Of a stretch of DNA of 64,000 nt, positions 34,054-42,522 are shown piece after piece (the first letter of the stretch is position 1; the number at the start of each line of letters is the position of its first letter). The stretch comes from Sphingomonas sp. BAUL-RG-20F-R05-02 (lineage in GTDB: Bacteria; Pseudomonadota; Alphaproteobacteria; Sphingomonadales; Sphingomonadaceae), in contig NZ_JAKNQH010000011.1 in the NCBI RefSeq assembly GCF_022662305.1, positions 1 to 64,000 of the forward strand. Reading direction: 5' to 3'. The notes beneath the pieces were generated by a model. The model saw only the letters and a program-made list of their open reading frames with translations. It had not been told where the DNA came from and ran no database searches. The translations under genes were made by a program, and so were the position numbers.

Positions 34054-36179
34054 ATGCTCTTGCTGATCCCGAAGAAGAATCCGCGCCGCTGACCATATTG
34101 CGGCGCGCCCACGCCGACGCCCGACCCATCGCGGATTTCGTAGACATGGTCGAACAGGTTGAACACGTCTGCGCGCACTTCGATGCCGGGTCCGGTGAAC
34201 TTGTGGCTCGCGCTGATGTTGAACACCGCATAGCCGGGCAGCTTACCGCCGTTCGGCACTGCGCCGTCGCGGCGCAGGCCCGAGCCGTAGATCATGCTCG
34301 CCGCCAGTTTGCTGTCCTGTAGAAACCCGCGATCGAACCGGTAGGACGCGCCGCCAGAGCCGGTCCAGGTCTGGTCGTGATCGAGATAGATGTACTGCCG
34401 GCTGATCGTGGCGAGATCGGCTGGGTCGAAGTTGAACTGCCCCGAGCTGATGTCGGTGCCCTTCGCCTCGGCATGCGCGATGTTGCCGTACACCAGCCAG
34501 CCGTGGTGGGTGTAGCTGACGTTGCCCTCGATCCCGTCGATCCGCCCGCGCCGGTAGTTGAACGGCGTCAGGATAATCGGCGCGCCGAACTGCCCCTCGT
34601 CAAGCAAATTGCGCGAGCGGCGGTGATAGCCATCGACACCAATCGTTACAGGTCCGATCTTCTGCTCGGCGCCGATGTCGAAATAATCCTGCCGCTCGGC
34701 GAACGGTACGTCGCCGAAGCTGCCCGGCGCCTCGGCGCTGGTACCAACGAACTTGGCGATGGTGGTGGTGGCGACATTGGCGAACGGCGCGGGCGAGAAG
34801 TAGCGCGCATAGCCGCCGTGGAGGGTGAAGCCGCCGCCCAGCGCCCACACCGCGTTGACGCGCGGGGAAAACTGCTGCTCGCTGCGATAGCCGTCGTAAT
34901 GGTCGAAGCGGCCGCCGAAGTTGATCGTGATATGGTCGATCGGCTGCCATTCGTCCTGGAGGTAGACGCTGTACGTCATCTCGGTGGCCGAGCCATTATC
35001 GGCGATCGCGATCGGCTGGCCGGTCTGCGCGCCTTGCGCATCGACCGGGAACACCTGTGTGGTGGTGCGGCTGGTACCGTGGTCGCGGGTGATGACGAAG
35101 CCGCCGCGCAGCGTGTGCGCGCCGCTCAGCCGGTACACACCCTCCATCTGAATGCCGGTGGTGAAATCCTGCTTCTTGGCCGCCTGGGCGATGCCGTTGA
35201 ACAACAGCTCGCCGAGCACGTCGGGGGTATATTGCAGCGACGAATAGCGCGCGAACAGCGAGCCCTGCAGCGTTACCGGCCCGGCATCGTGCAACAGGCT
35301 GAGGATGCCGAACGCGGTGCGTTCATGCTGGCGTTCGTCGAGATCGTCGCTCAGGAAATCGCTGACGCCGCCGACATTATACCCGCTGTCCGGATGCAGC
35401 CCGCGCGGGTTGGGAATCTGGAATCGCTGGTCCGAATAGCCGCCGATCAGCGAGACGCGGTTGCCGTCGTCGATCGTGTGATCGAGGTAGACGAAGCCCT
35501 GATACTGATTGGTCTGGTCGTGCAGGGCGTCGGTGCTGCCATCAACCGATTCGATGCCGAGGTCGTTGTGGCGGTAGCTGGCGGTCACGAAGTAATTGGT
35601 GCTGCCGGTCTTGCCGCCATATTCCACACTCGGCTCTATCGTGCCGCGACTGCCGCCGTACAACGACAGCTCGCCGCCATTCTCGAACCCGCTCTTGGTG
35701 GTGATGTCGATGATGCCGGCGGTGCGCAGCCCATATTGCGCGGGCAGTGCGCCGGTGCGCAGATCGAATCGATCTACCAACCGTGGCGACAGCGTCTGGC
35801 CGAATACGGCGATGCCCTCTGGCAGGATCGTGCCGTTGATGCGATATTGCAGGTTGGCATGATCGTCACGAACGTGAAGCTGCCCCGCCCCGTCCTGCGA
35901 GACGCCGGGCAGTTGCAGCAGGATCTGGTTCAACTGCTGGTTGTCGCCGCCGGGCAGCGCCTGGATCGTCGCGTTGGAGATCGAATAGGTCGTCGCACCC
36001 AGGCTCGGCTGGATCGAGGCGCGCGCCGCGTCGAGCCGGCCGGTGACGACGATGTCCTTCGGCACCGCCGGCGCAGGCGTGGCCGCAGGCGCGGGTTGCT
36101 GCGGGGCGGGTGCATCCTCGGCGAAGGCAGGGGTGGACAGCAGCGTCGCGCCGCTCAGCAGCAGGGTGCGAAAGAGCAT
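34050..36179 (-). CDS. TonB-dependent outer-membrane receptor
   Basis: A 709-residue receptor with a 20-residue signal peptide ending AFA, a proline/alanine-rich linker, a plug domain (IVVTGRLDAARASIQPSLGA, then NQILLQLPGVSQDGAGQLHVR and RINGTILPEG), and a 22-strand barrel ending in a terminal aromatic strand (RGFFFGISKSI). Imports a large or scarce ligand powered by TonB; the ligand is not predictable from context. Convergent with csaA, with which it shares a CTAG stop. Confidence 0.92.
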   Translation of the reverse strand: MLFRTLLLSGATLLSTPAFAEDAPAPQQPAPAATPAPAVPKDIVVTGRLDAARASIQPSLGATTYSISNATIQALPGGDNQQLNQILLQLPGVSQDGAGQLHVRDDHANLQYRINGTILPEGIAVFGQTLSPRLVDRFDLRTGALPAQYGLRTAGIIDITTKSGFENGGELSLYGGSRGTIEPSVEYGGKTGSTNYFVTASYRHNDLGIESVDGSTDALHDQTNQYQGFVYLDHTIDDGNRVSLIGGYSDQRFQIPNPRGLHPDSGYNVGGVSDFLSDDLDERQHERTAFGILSLLHDAGPVTLQGSLFARYSSLQYTPDVLGELLFNGIAQAAKKQDFTTGIQMEGVYRLSGAHTLRGGFVITRDHGTSRTTTQVFPVDAQGAQTGQPIAIADNGSATEMTYSVYLQDEWQPIDHITINFGGRFDHYDGYRSEQQFSPRVNAVWALGGGFTLHGGYARYFSPAPFANVATTTIAKFVGTSAEAPGSFGDVPFAERQDYFDIGAEQKIGPVTIGVDGYHRRSRNLLDEGQFGAPIILTPFNYRRGRIDGIEGNVSYTHHGWLVYGNIAHAEAKGTDISSGQFNFDPADLATISRQYIYLDHDQTWTGSGGASYRFDRGFLQDSKLAASMIYGSGLRRDGAVPNGGKLPGYAVFNISASHKFTGPGIEVRADVFNLFDHVYEIRDGSGVGVGAPQYGQRRGFFFGISKSI

Positions 36180-36322
36180 GGACAGGGAGGCTCCGGTTAG
36201 CGCGCTCGCGCCAGGACGATACGATGTAAAGTCTCCGGATCGTCAAGCCTCCCGGGCACGATCCACAGACGTCTCCCGTTGCCGGTTCGATGCTTGCGGG
36301 AAGCTGAACCGGCTATTGTCGG

Positions 36323-36398
36323 TGGTGGGCTCGCCGGGATTCGAACCCGGGACCTACAGATTAAAAGTCCGTTGCTCTACCGACTGAGCTACGAGCCC
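36323..36398 (-). tRNA. tRNA-Lys(TTT)
   Basis: Minus-strand cloverleaf of 76 nt: acceptor GGGCTCG/CGAGCCC with encoded CCA, D-arm TAGCTCAGTCGGTAGAGCA, anticodon stem-loop ACGGA-CTTTTAA-TCTGT giving TTT, T-arm GTCCCGGGTTCGAATCCCGGC. Reads lysine AAA/AAG. No island is attached here. Confidence 0.97.
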
Positions 36399-36414
36399 GA
36401 CCGAAGGACGCGCG

Positions 36415-36906
36415 TTAGGGGTGCGCGGGCCTGCGGTCAACCTTGTGCGCGCGGACGGCGAGTTGGCGGGTGCTATGGCCGGTGCGCGGGTCACGCCATG
36501 AGGGCGCGATGGCGACCAGCGGATCGAGCACGAAGCGGCGGATGCGGAAGGCCGGATGCGGGATGACGAGGTCACGCTGCGTCCACGCGCCACCGCTCCA
36601 CAGCACGATATCCAGGTCGATCACCCGCGCCCCCCACCGTCGGCCCCGCCGACGCCCGAACGCGCGCTCGATCTGTTTCAGCGCGGCGAGCAGCGCCAGC
36701 GGATCGAGCGACGTTTCGAGCAGCGCCGCACTGTTGGCGAATCGCCGCGACGATGGCCCGAGCGGCGCGGTGTCGAAGATCGGCGCGGTCGCGGTCACCT
36801 GCCCCAGCGCGCCAAGCGCGGCCATAGCGGCGCGCACCTCCGCCTCCGGCCGGCCGTGGCGGCCGCTGCGGTTCGACCCGATGGCGATGGCGTAGCTTGT
36901 CGGCAT
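36415..36906 (-). CDS. folK: HPPK: hydroxymethyldihydropterin pyrophosphokinase
   Basis: A 163-residue enzyme that pyrophosphorylates 6-hydroxymethyl-7,8-dihydropterin in folate synthesis. Signatures are YAIAIGSNRSGR at the start, RRWGARVIDLDIVLW with the metal-binding DLD, and LVIPHPAFRIRRFVLDPL. Normal length. Its start codon overlaps that of the divergent uracil-DNA glycosylase gene (CATG), and tRNA-Lys lies 16 bases downstream on the same strand. Confidence 0.93.
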   Translation of the reverse strand: MPTSYAIAIGSNRSGRHGRPEAEVRAAMAALGALGQVTATAPIFDTAPLGPSSRRFANSAALLETSLDPLALLAALKQIERAFGRRRGRRWGARVIDLDIVLWSGGAWTQRDLVIPHPAFRIRRFVLDPLVAIAPSWRDPRTGHSTRQLAVRAHKVDRRPAHP

Positions 36907-37630
36907 GGCGACACCCGCCTACGCCAGCCGCATGTTGCCCCCAAGCCCCCCGCTTCCGAATCCAGAGCCTATCGCTCCGCCCAGCCCGCTGGCCGCGACC
37001 GAACCGCCGCACGATTGCCCGCGCTGCCCGCGTCTCGTCGCCGTGCGCGATGCGCTTCGCGCGGAATATCCGACATGGTGGAACGCGCCCGTTCCGGCAT
37101 TCGGCGATGCGGCGGCATGGCTAGGGATCATCGGCCTCGCCCCTGGCAAGCACGGCGCGAATCGTACCGGCCGCGCCTTTACCGGCGATTCGGCGGGTGC
37201 GCTGTTGTACGACACTCTCACCAAGTTCGGCCTCGCCAGCGGCACCTATGAAGGCAAGCCGGGCGATACGCTCGCGCTGGACGGGGCGATGATCCTCAAT
37301 GCGGTCAAATGCCTGCCACCGGAGAACAAGCCGACCCCGGAGGAAATCCGCACCTGCCGCGCCTTCCTCGACGATCAGGTCGCCGCACTGCCGAACGCAC
37401 GCGTGTTCGTCGCACTTGGACAGATCGCGCACCAGTCGGCGGTAAAGGTACTGGGCGGACGCTTGCCCAAGGCGCCCTTCGCCCACGGCGCCGAACACCG
37501 CATGCCGGACGGGCGCGTACTGATCGATAGCTATCACTGTTCGCGCTATAATCAGAACACCGGCAAACTGACGTCGGAGATGTTCGAGGCGGTGTTCGCG
37601 CGGGCCATTGTCCTTCGCGACATGGGCTGA
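36905..37630 (+). CDS. Uracil-DNA glycosylase, family 5 (UdgB-like)
   Basis: Removes uracil and deaminated bases from DNA. Motif LGIIGLAPGKHGANRTGRAF is the family 5 glycine-rich active-site loop (no catalytic Asp as in family 1), and the C-terminal motif is DSYHCSRYNQNTGKLT. Four cysteines (CPRC near residue 39, C in NAVKCLPP, C in RTCRAFL) can hold the 4Fe-4S cluster typical of the family. The ATG at 36905 overlaps the folK start on the other strand; an ATG nine codons later (36932) may be the true start, as the first residues are low-complexity. Confidence 0.88.
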   Translation: MATPAYASRMLPPSPPLPNPEPIAPPSPLAATEPPHDCPRCPRLVAVRDALRAEYPTWWNAPVPAFGDAAAWLGIIGLAPGKHGANRTGRAFTGDSAGALLYDTLTKFGLASGTYEGKPGDTLALDGAMILNAVKCLPPENKPTPEEIRTCRAFLDDQVAALPNARVFVALGQIAHQSAVKVLGGRLPKAPFAHGAEHRMPDGRVLIDSYHCSRYNQNTGKLTSEMFEAVFARAIVLRDMG

Positions 37631-37780
37631 CCTGCCAGCCCCACCACGAACGCGGAGGAGAGCACCCTCGCTCGATCCTCCGCGCTATCGTATCGCCATG
37701 CCGGTTTTACCGGCGGCATCCTCCCCAGGATATTTTGTAGTTGGTTGGCGCTACGACGGGTTTTGCCTAACCGAGTCGAA

Positions 37781-37811
37781 ATTAAAAAAAAAGGCCGGGA
37801 CAAGCCCGGCC
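37781..37811 (-). terminator. Rho-independent terminator of the aguB transcript
   Basis: Read on the minus strand: GGCCGGG, a five-base loop and CCCGGCC, followed by nine T residues. A textbook intrinsic terminator 113 bases downstream of the aguB stop. Confidence 0.9.
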
Positions 37812-37923
37812 GTAAAAGTTTTAGGAGAGGATGCCTGAAAGGCACACTCTTTGTGCACCGCAGCACGGCTGCTCGCAAGTGCAAAAAATGCATCCATAGT
37901 TGCGCAATCGGAATTGATGCAGA

Positions 37924-38772
<849 letters not shown>

Positions 38773-38840
38773 AGCCATCCCTTAGCCGCTCATAGCCGGC
38801 GCGGAAATGGTGTGCGACCGGCGCGATTGTAAGGGAAAGC

Positions 38841-39635
38841 TCAGCCACTGGCGCGCAGGATCCGCTCGAAACAGGCGCGCACCTGCTCAGGATCGGTATC
38901 GCGCTCCAGCCGGCGCAGGCGGAAGTGGACATGCGCCATCGCCTGATAATAGCCGGTGAAGATCGGGTTGATCGCGCCGCCCGCCAACGCGCCGAACAGC
39001 GGGGTCGCCTGCGCCAACGCCTTTTCCCCCAGCACCACGCCGAAGCGCGGCGCCGCCGCCCGGATGATCTCCGCCAACGTCTTGCCACCAAGCGCGAGCC
39101 GGCTGGCGAACAACCCGGCCTCCGCCGCATCGTCCTCGGGGAGCGGACCGCCGAGCGCAAACACCGCGACGCACTGCGCCTTCACCGCCGGATCGGTAAG
39201 ATCCTCGCCGTAATCGCGCGCGATCTGCTGGACCGAGCGCAGGATCAGCGTCGTCGTCACCGGCAGATCGACCAGCGTCGTCGCCATTCCGCCGAAACCG
39301 CCTAGCGCGCCGCTGATCCCGGTCGCGACACGGTGCGCGACCTCGCCCCGCAAGCGCCGCAACGCGCGCGACGGCACCGATCCTTCCGCCGCCCCTTGCG
39401 TCGCGAACGCCACCGCATAACTCTGCCGAAGCGCCAGCGTAGCGGCCTCGCCGATTGCCGTCTGCACCACCGCAGGCAATCGCGCGGTGACACGTTCGGC
39501 GCGCTGCCCGGCCCAACCGGCAAGCCGTATCAACAGCCCGTTCGCGGTCCGGTAGCGATCGGCAATCGCGCGCAGTTCCGCCATCACGTCGGCGTCCAGC
39601 CCTGCGCAGGCGTTACCGAGGTCGCGCTCGTCCAT
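38841..39635 (-). CDS. EcsC family protein
   Basis: A 264-residue protein of the EcsC family: ALRQSYAVAFATQGA, VATGISGALGGFGGMATTLVDLPV and QQIARDYGEDL are typical. Alanine/glycine-rich amphipathic helices suggest membrane association. The family was named from a Bacillus ABC-transporter locus, but its function is not settled. GAGGATGG precedes the chosen ATG; upstream in-frame starts exist. Downstream of ribA by 60 bases on the same strand. Confidence 0.8.
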   Translation of the reverse strand: MDERDLGNACAGLDADVMAELRAIADRYRTANGLLIRLAGWAGQRAERVTARLPAVVQTAIGEAATLALRQSYAVAFATQGAAEGSVPSRALRRLRGEVAHRVATGISGALGGFGGMATTLVDLPVTTTLILRSVQQIARDYGEDLTDPAVKAQCVAVFALGGPLPEDDAAEAGLFASRLALGGKTLAEIIRAAAPRFGVVLGEKALAQATPLFGALAGGAINPIFTGYYQAMAHVHFRLRRLERDTDPEQVRACFERILRASG

Positions 39636-39695
39636 CGTCACCATCCTCGTTGTCACCGTTACCGCGCGCACAACGCACCGAACCGGCGAAGCGCC

Positions 39696-40757
39696 TCAGA
39701 ACTGGTGTCCGGTGCGGTCGCGCTTGGTGGCGAGATACTGTGCGTTGTGCGGGTTGGATGGCAGCACATGCGGCACGCGCTCGACCACGGTAACCCCCGC
39801 CGCCTCGAGCTGCGCGACCTTCTCCGGGTTGTTGGTGAGCAGCCGCACCCGCTCCTGCCCGAGCAATGTCAGCATGCGCGCCGCCACCGCAAAATTCCGC
39901 GAATCGACTGCGAAACCAAGCCGCGTGTTGGCATCGACGGTGTCGAACCCCTGATCCTGCAACGCATAAGCGCGCAGCTTGTTGATGAGGCCGATGCCGC
40001 GCCCCTCCTGCCGCAGGTACAACAGGATGCCCCAGCCGCTCGCCTGGATCGCGGCGATCGCGGCATCGAGCTGCGGCCCGCAATCGCACTTCAGGCTGCC
40101 GAGCACGTCGCCGGTCAGGCATTCGCTGTGCAGCCGCACCAACGGCGGCTGGCCATGCGGCGTCCCGATCACCAGCGCGACATGCTCGCCCGGCATCTCG
40201 GGCGTGCGAAACGCGTAGATCTCGGCCTGCTCCGCACCCGCCACCGGCAGGCGGGCATGGGTGGCGACGGTCAGCCGGGAGGCATCCTCATGGCACGCGA
40301 TATCGTCCGGCGTGATGGTCAGCGCGGCCGATCCGTCCGCCGCCGCGAAGAACGCCGGCAGCATCCCCGCGATCCGCGCCAGCGTCAGCGCCGCGCCCGC
40401 CGCCTGCGTCTGCGCAACCGGGATAGCGCGGAACGGCCCCTTCAGCGGCGTGCCAAGATCGAGCTGCGGATCGGCCAGCGCCGTGGCGGTGGCGAAGTCG
40501 AGCCAAGCCACGCGCTCCACCAGCACCGGCGCGTCGGGCGCTGCCGCCGCGCGCTGGTTGGCGAGCTTCAGCGTCATCGCCCGCCCGGCACTGAGCAGCA
40601 CCGGCGCGCTGCCGGCGGGATCGAACGCCGCGAGCCGTGCCGGATCGGCGGTTTCGATCGGCAGCAGCGCGAGCATACCGTCCGCGCCCCGGATCGCGAT
40701 CGGCCAGCCACGCCGGAGCGCGTCGATCGCCATCGCGGTTGCCCTCGCGTCGCTCAT
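39696..40757 (-). CDS. ribA: GTP cyclohydrolase II with degenerate N-terminal DHBP-synthase-like region
   Basis: A 353-residue enzyme. Residues about 165-350 form GTP cyclohydrolase II, which opens GTP in the first step of riboflavin synthesis: zinc ligands in HSECLTGDVLGSLKCDCG, then LYLRQEGRGIGLINKLRAY and LLTNNPEKVAQLEAAG. The N-terminal 150 residues align in position with 3,4-dihydroxybutanone-phosphate synthase but lack the DDEDRENEGD acidic catalytic segment, so this half is probably inactive. The ATG overlaps the xth stop (ATGA). A much longer open frame upstream is antisense to nothing useful and was not used. Confidence 0.9.
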   Translation of the reverse strand: MSDARATAMAIDALRRGWPIAIRGADGMLALLPIETADPARLAAFDPAGSAPVLLSAGRAMTLKLANQRAAAAPDAPVLVERVAWLDFATATALADPQLDLGTPLKGPFRAIPVAQTQAAGAALTLARIAGMLPAFFAAADGSAALTITPDDIACHEDASRLTVATHARLPVAGAEQAEIYAFRTPEMPGEHVALVIGTPHGQPPLVRLHSECLTGDVLGSLKCDCGPQLDAAIAAIQASGWGILLYLRQEGRGIGLINKLRAYALQDQGFDTVDANTRLGFAVDSRNFAVAARMLTLLGQERVRLLTNNPEKVAQLEAAGVTVVERVPHVLPSNPHNAQYLATKRDRTGHQF

Positions 40758-41560
40758 GCGCGAAACTCGGTCATGATCGGTACATGGTCGGACGGTTTCA
40801 GCCAGCTGCGGCAGCCCTCGAACACGGTGTGCGATGCCGCCTTCGTGGCCACGTCCGCGGTCGCCCACATATGGTCGAGCCGGCGCCCGCGATCGTTCAC
40901 GGTGAAATCGGGCGAGCGGTAGCTCCACCACGTATGCAGCCGCGCCGGCGCAGGGTAGAAGTGCCGTCCGAGATCGACCCAGCTATTCGACGCGCGCAGC
41001 CGTTCCAGCGCATCGACCTCGATGGGCGTATGGCTGACCGTGTTCAGCAACTGCTTGTGCCCCCACACGTCCGACGGCAGCGGCGCGATGTTGAAATCGC
41101 CCACCAGCAGCGTCGGCACGCTCAGATCGCGCGACCAGCCGATCATGCGCTCAACGAAGTCGAGCTTCTGCCCGAACTTCGCGTTCACCTCCCGGTCCGG
41201 CACGTCGCCGCCCGCTGGCACGTAGACGTTCTCGATCCGCATGCCGTTTTCCAGCCGCACGCCAACGTGACGTGCCTCGCGGTTGGCCTGCCAGTCGAAG
41301 CGGTCGTCCTCGACCAGCGGCACGCGGCTGATGATCGCGACACCGTGGTGCATGCGCTGCCCGTGCAGGGTGATGTGCTTGTAGCCGAGCGCCTTGAACG
41401 GCGCGGTCGGGAAATCGCCGTCGATCACCTTGGTTTCCTGCAGACACAGGATGTCGGGCGACACTTCGCGGAGGAACTGTTCGACAATTTCGATGCGGAA
41501 CCGCACCGAATTGATGTTCCAGGAAACGATCTTCAGCGTATCGGCAGCAGTCGAAATCAT
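40754..41560 (-). CDS. xth: Exodeoxyribonuclease III
   Basis: A 268-residue AP endonuclease / 3'-5' exonuclease of base excision repair. The EEP-fold motifs are present: KIVSWNINSVR, ILCLQETKV with the metal Glu, NVYVPAGGD, LLVGDFNIAP, and the C-terminal RLDHMWATADV and SDHVPIM with the catalytic Asp-His. Coupled to ribA by a four-base overlap. Separated from lolA by a strong terminator, so it probably has its own promoter in 41561-41634. Confidence 0.94.
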   Translation of the reverse strand: MISTAADTLKIVSWNINSVRFRIEIVEQFLREVSPDILCLQETKVIDGDFPTAPFKALGYKHITLHGQRMHHGVAIISRVPLVEDDRFDWQANREARHVGVRLENGMRIENVYVPAGGDVPDREVNAKFGQKLDFVERMIGWSRDLSVPTLLVGDFNIAPLPSDVWGHKQLLNTVSHTPIEVDALERLRASNSWVDLGRHFYPAPARLHTWWSYRSPDFTVNDRGRRLDHMWATADVATKAASHTVFEGCRSWLKPSDHVPIMTEFRA

Positions 41561-41634
41561 TGCGGGGATGTAGCGATGCCGTCAGCCCCGCGCCAGTAGG
41601 TCACGCTGGTGTGCGGCGCACGTTACCAGAAACC

Positions 41635-41670
41635 AAAAGGCCCTCGCTCCGGGGGCATGGAGCGAGGGCC
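41635..41670 (-). terminator. Terminator between lolA and xth
   Basis: A perfect 12-bp stem (GGCCCTCGCTCC / GGAGCGAGGGCC) with an eight-base loop, followed on the minus strand by TTTT. It lies 158 bases past the lolA stop, ending the ftsK-lolA transcript. The rest of 41561-41828 holds no gene. Confidence 0.8.
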
Positions 41671-41828
41671 GACCGGCGTTCGTCACGCAGGCGGGGAGCG
41701 GAGCCTTAAGCAACAGGGGGAATCTCAAGGTCCCCGCAACCGCATCGCCCGTTTAGGCGCGCGAACCTGTCGCCACTATGAACGGGAACGACAAAACTTG
41801 GGCGATTTGGATGACATTTGCGTCACCG

Positions 41829-42437
41829 TCAGCCTTTCGGAGATTTGCTGCGCGGATCGTTCCAGCGGAACATGCCGTCGCTGACCGGAACATTGAAATG
41901 CTGGTTGGAGAAGCGGACAGTCGTGCGGTTGCTCTGCGAATCGAGCGCGATCCAGCCCTCCAGCCGCAGCCCCGCCGGCGCCGCCGCGTCGCGGATGAAG
42001 ACCATGTTGATCCGCCCGAACTCCGGGTGCTTCGGGTCGCTCGCGTCGACGGAGACGATGCGCGGGTCGCCTGTATCGACAACATGGGCGATGCCGCTGA
42101 TGTCCTTGTCGGGGTTGAGCACGATGCCAAGTGGCGTCGACCCGATCGGCCAGCGCTGCACCTGCCGTACCGAATAGTCGATGAAGGTCAGCGCCTTGCC
42201 GTCGCCGACGATCAGGATCGGAACACCCTTCTGATACTGGAAGCGAATCTTGCCAGGCTGCTTCAGCGTCAGCGTGCCGGTCACCACTTTGCCGTTGCGA
42301 TCGGTCTGGGCAAAATCGGCGGTCATCGTCTTCATCGCGCGCAGATGCTGCTGCACTTGCGCGAGTTCGGTGCTGGCGGGCGCGGCGGCAAGAAGGGCAG
42401 GCGCGGCGAACAGCGCCCAGGCCGGCGAACGGATCAT
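41829..42437 (-). CDS. lolA: Outer-membrane lipoprotein carrier protein LolA
   Basis: A 202-residue periplasmic chaperone that carries lipoproteins from LolCDE to the outer membrane. Signal peptide with cleavage near ALLAAAPA; then MKTMTADFAQTDRNGKVVTG, KIRFQYQKGVPILIVGDGK and an unclosed beta-barrel ending DGMFRWNDPR. AGGAG lies seven bases before the ATG. Located 85 bases downstream of ftsK, the usual alphaproteobacterial neighbour. Confidence 0.93.
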   Translation of the reverse strand: MIRSPAWALFAAPALLAAAPASTELAQVQQHLRAMKTMTADFAQTDRNGKVVTGTLTLKQPGKIRFQYQKGVPILIVGDGKALTFIDYSVRQVQRWPIGSTPLGIVLNPDKDISGIAHVVDTGDPRIVSVDASDPKHPEFGRINMVFIRDAAAPAGLRLEGWIALDSQSNRTTVRFSNQHFNVPVSDGMFRWNDPRSKSPKG

Positions 42438-42522
42438 GGGGAACTCCTGAAATCGGGGACCGCACCTAGCTGGCGCGGCTTGAACCCGCTCTTAACGCAT
42501 GAGGCAGGCGTTGTTCAGCGGA

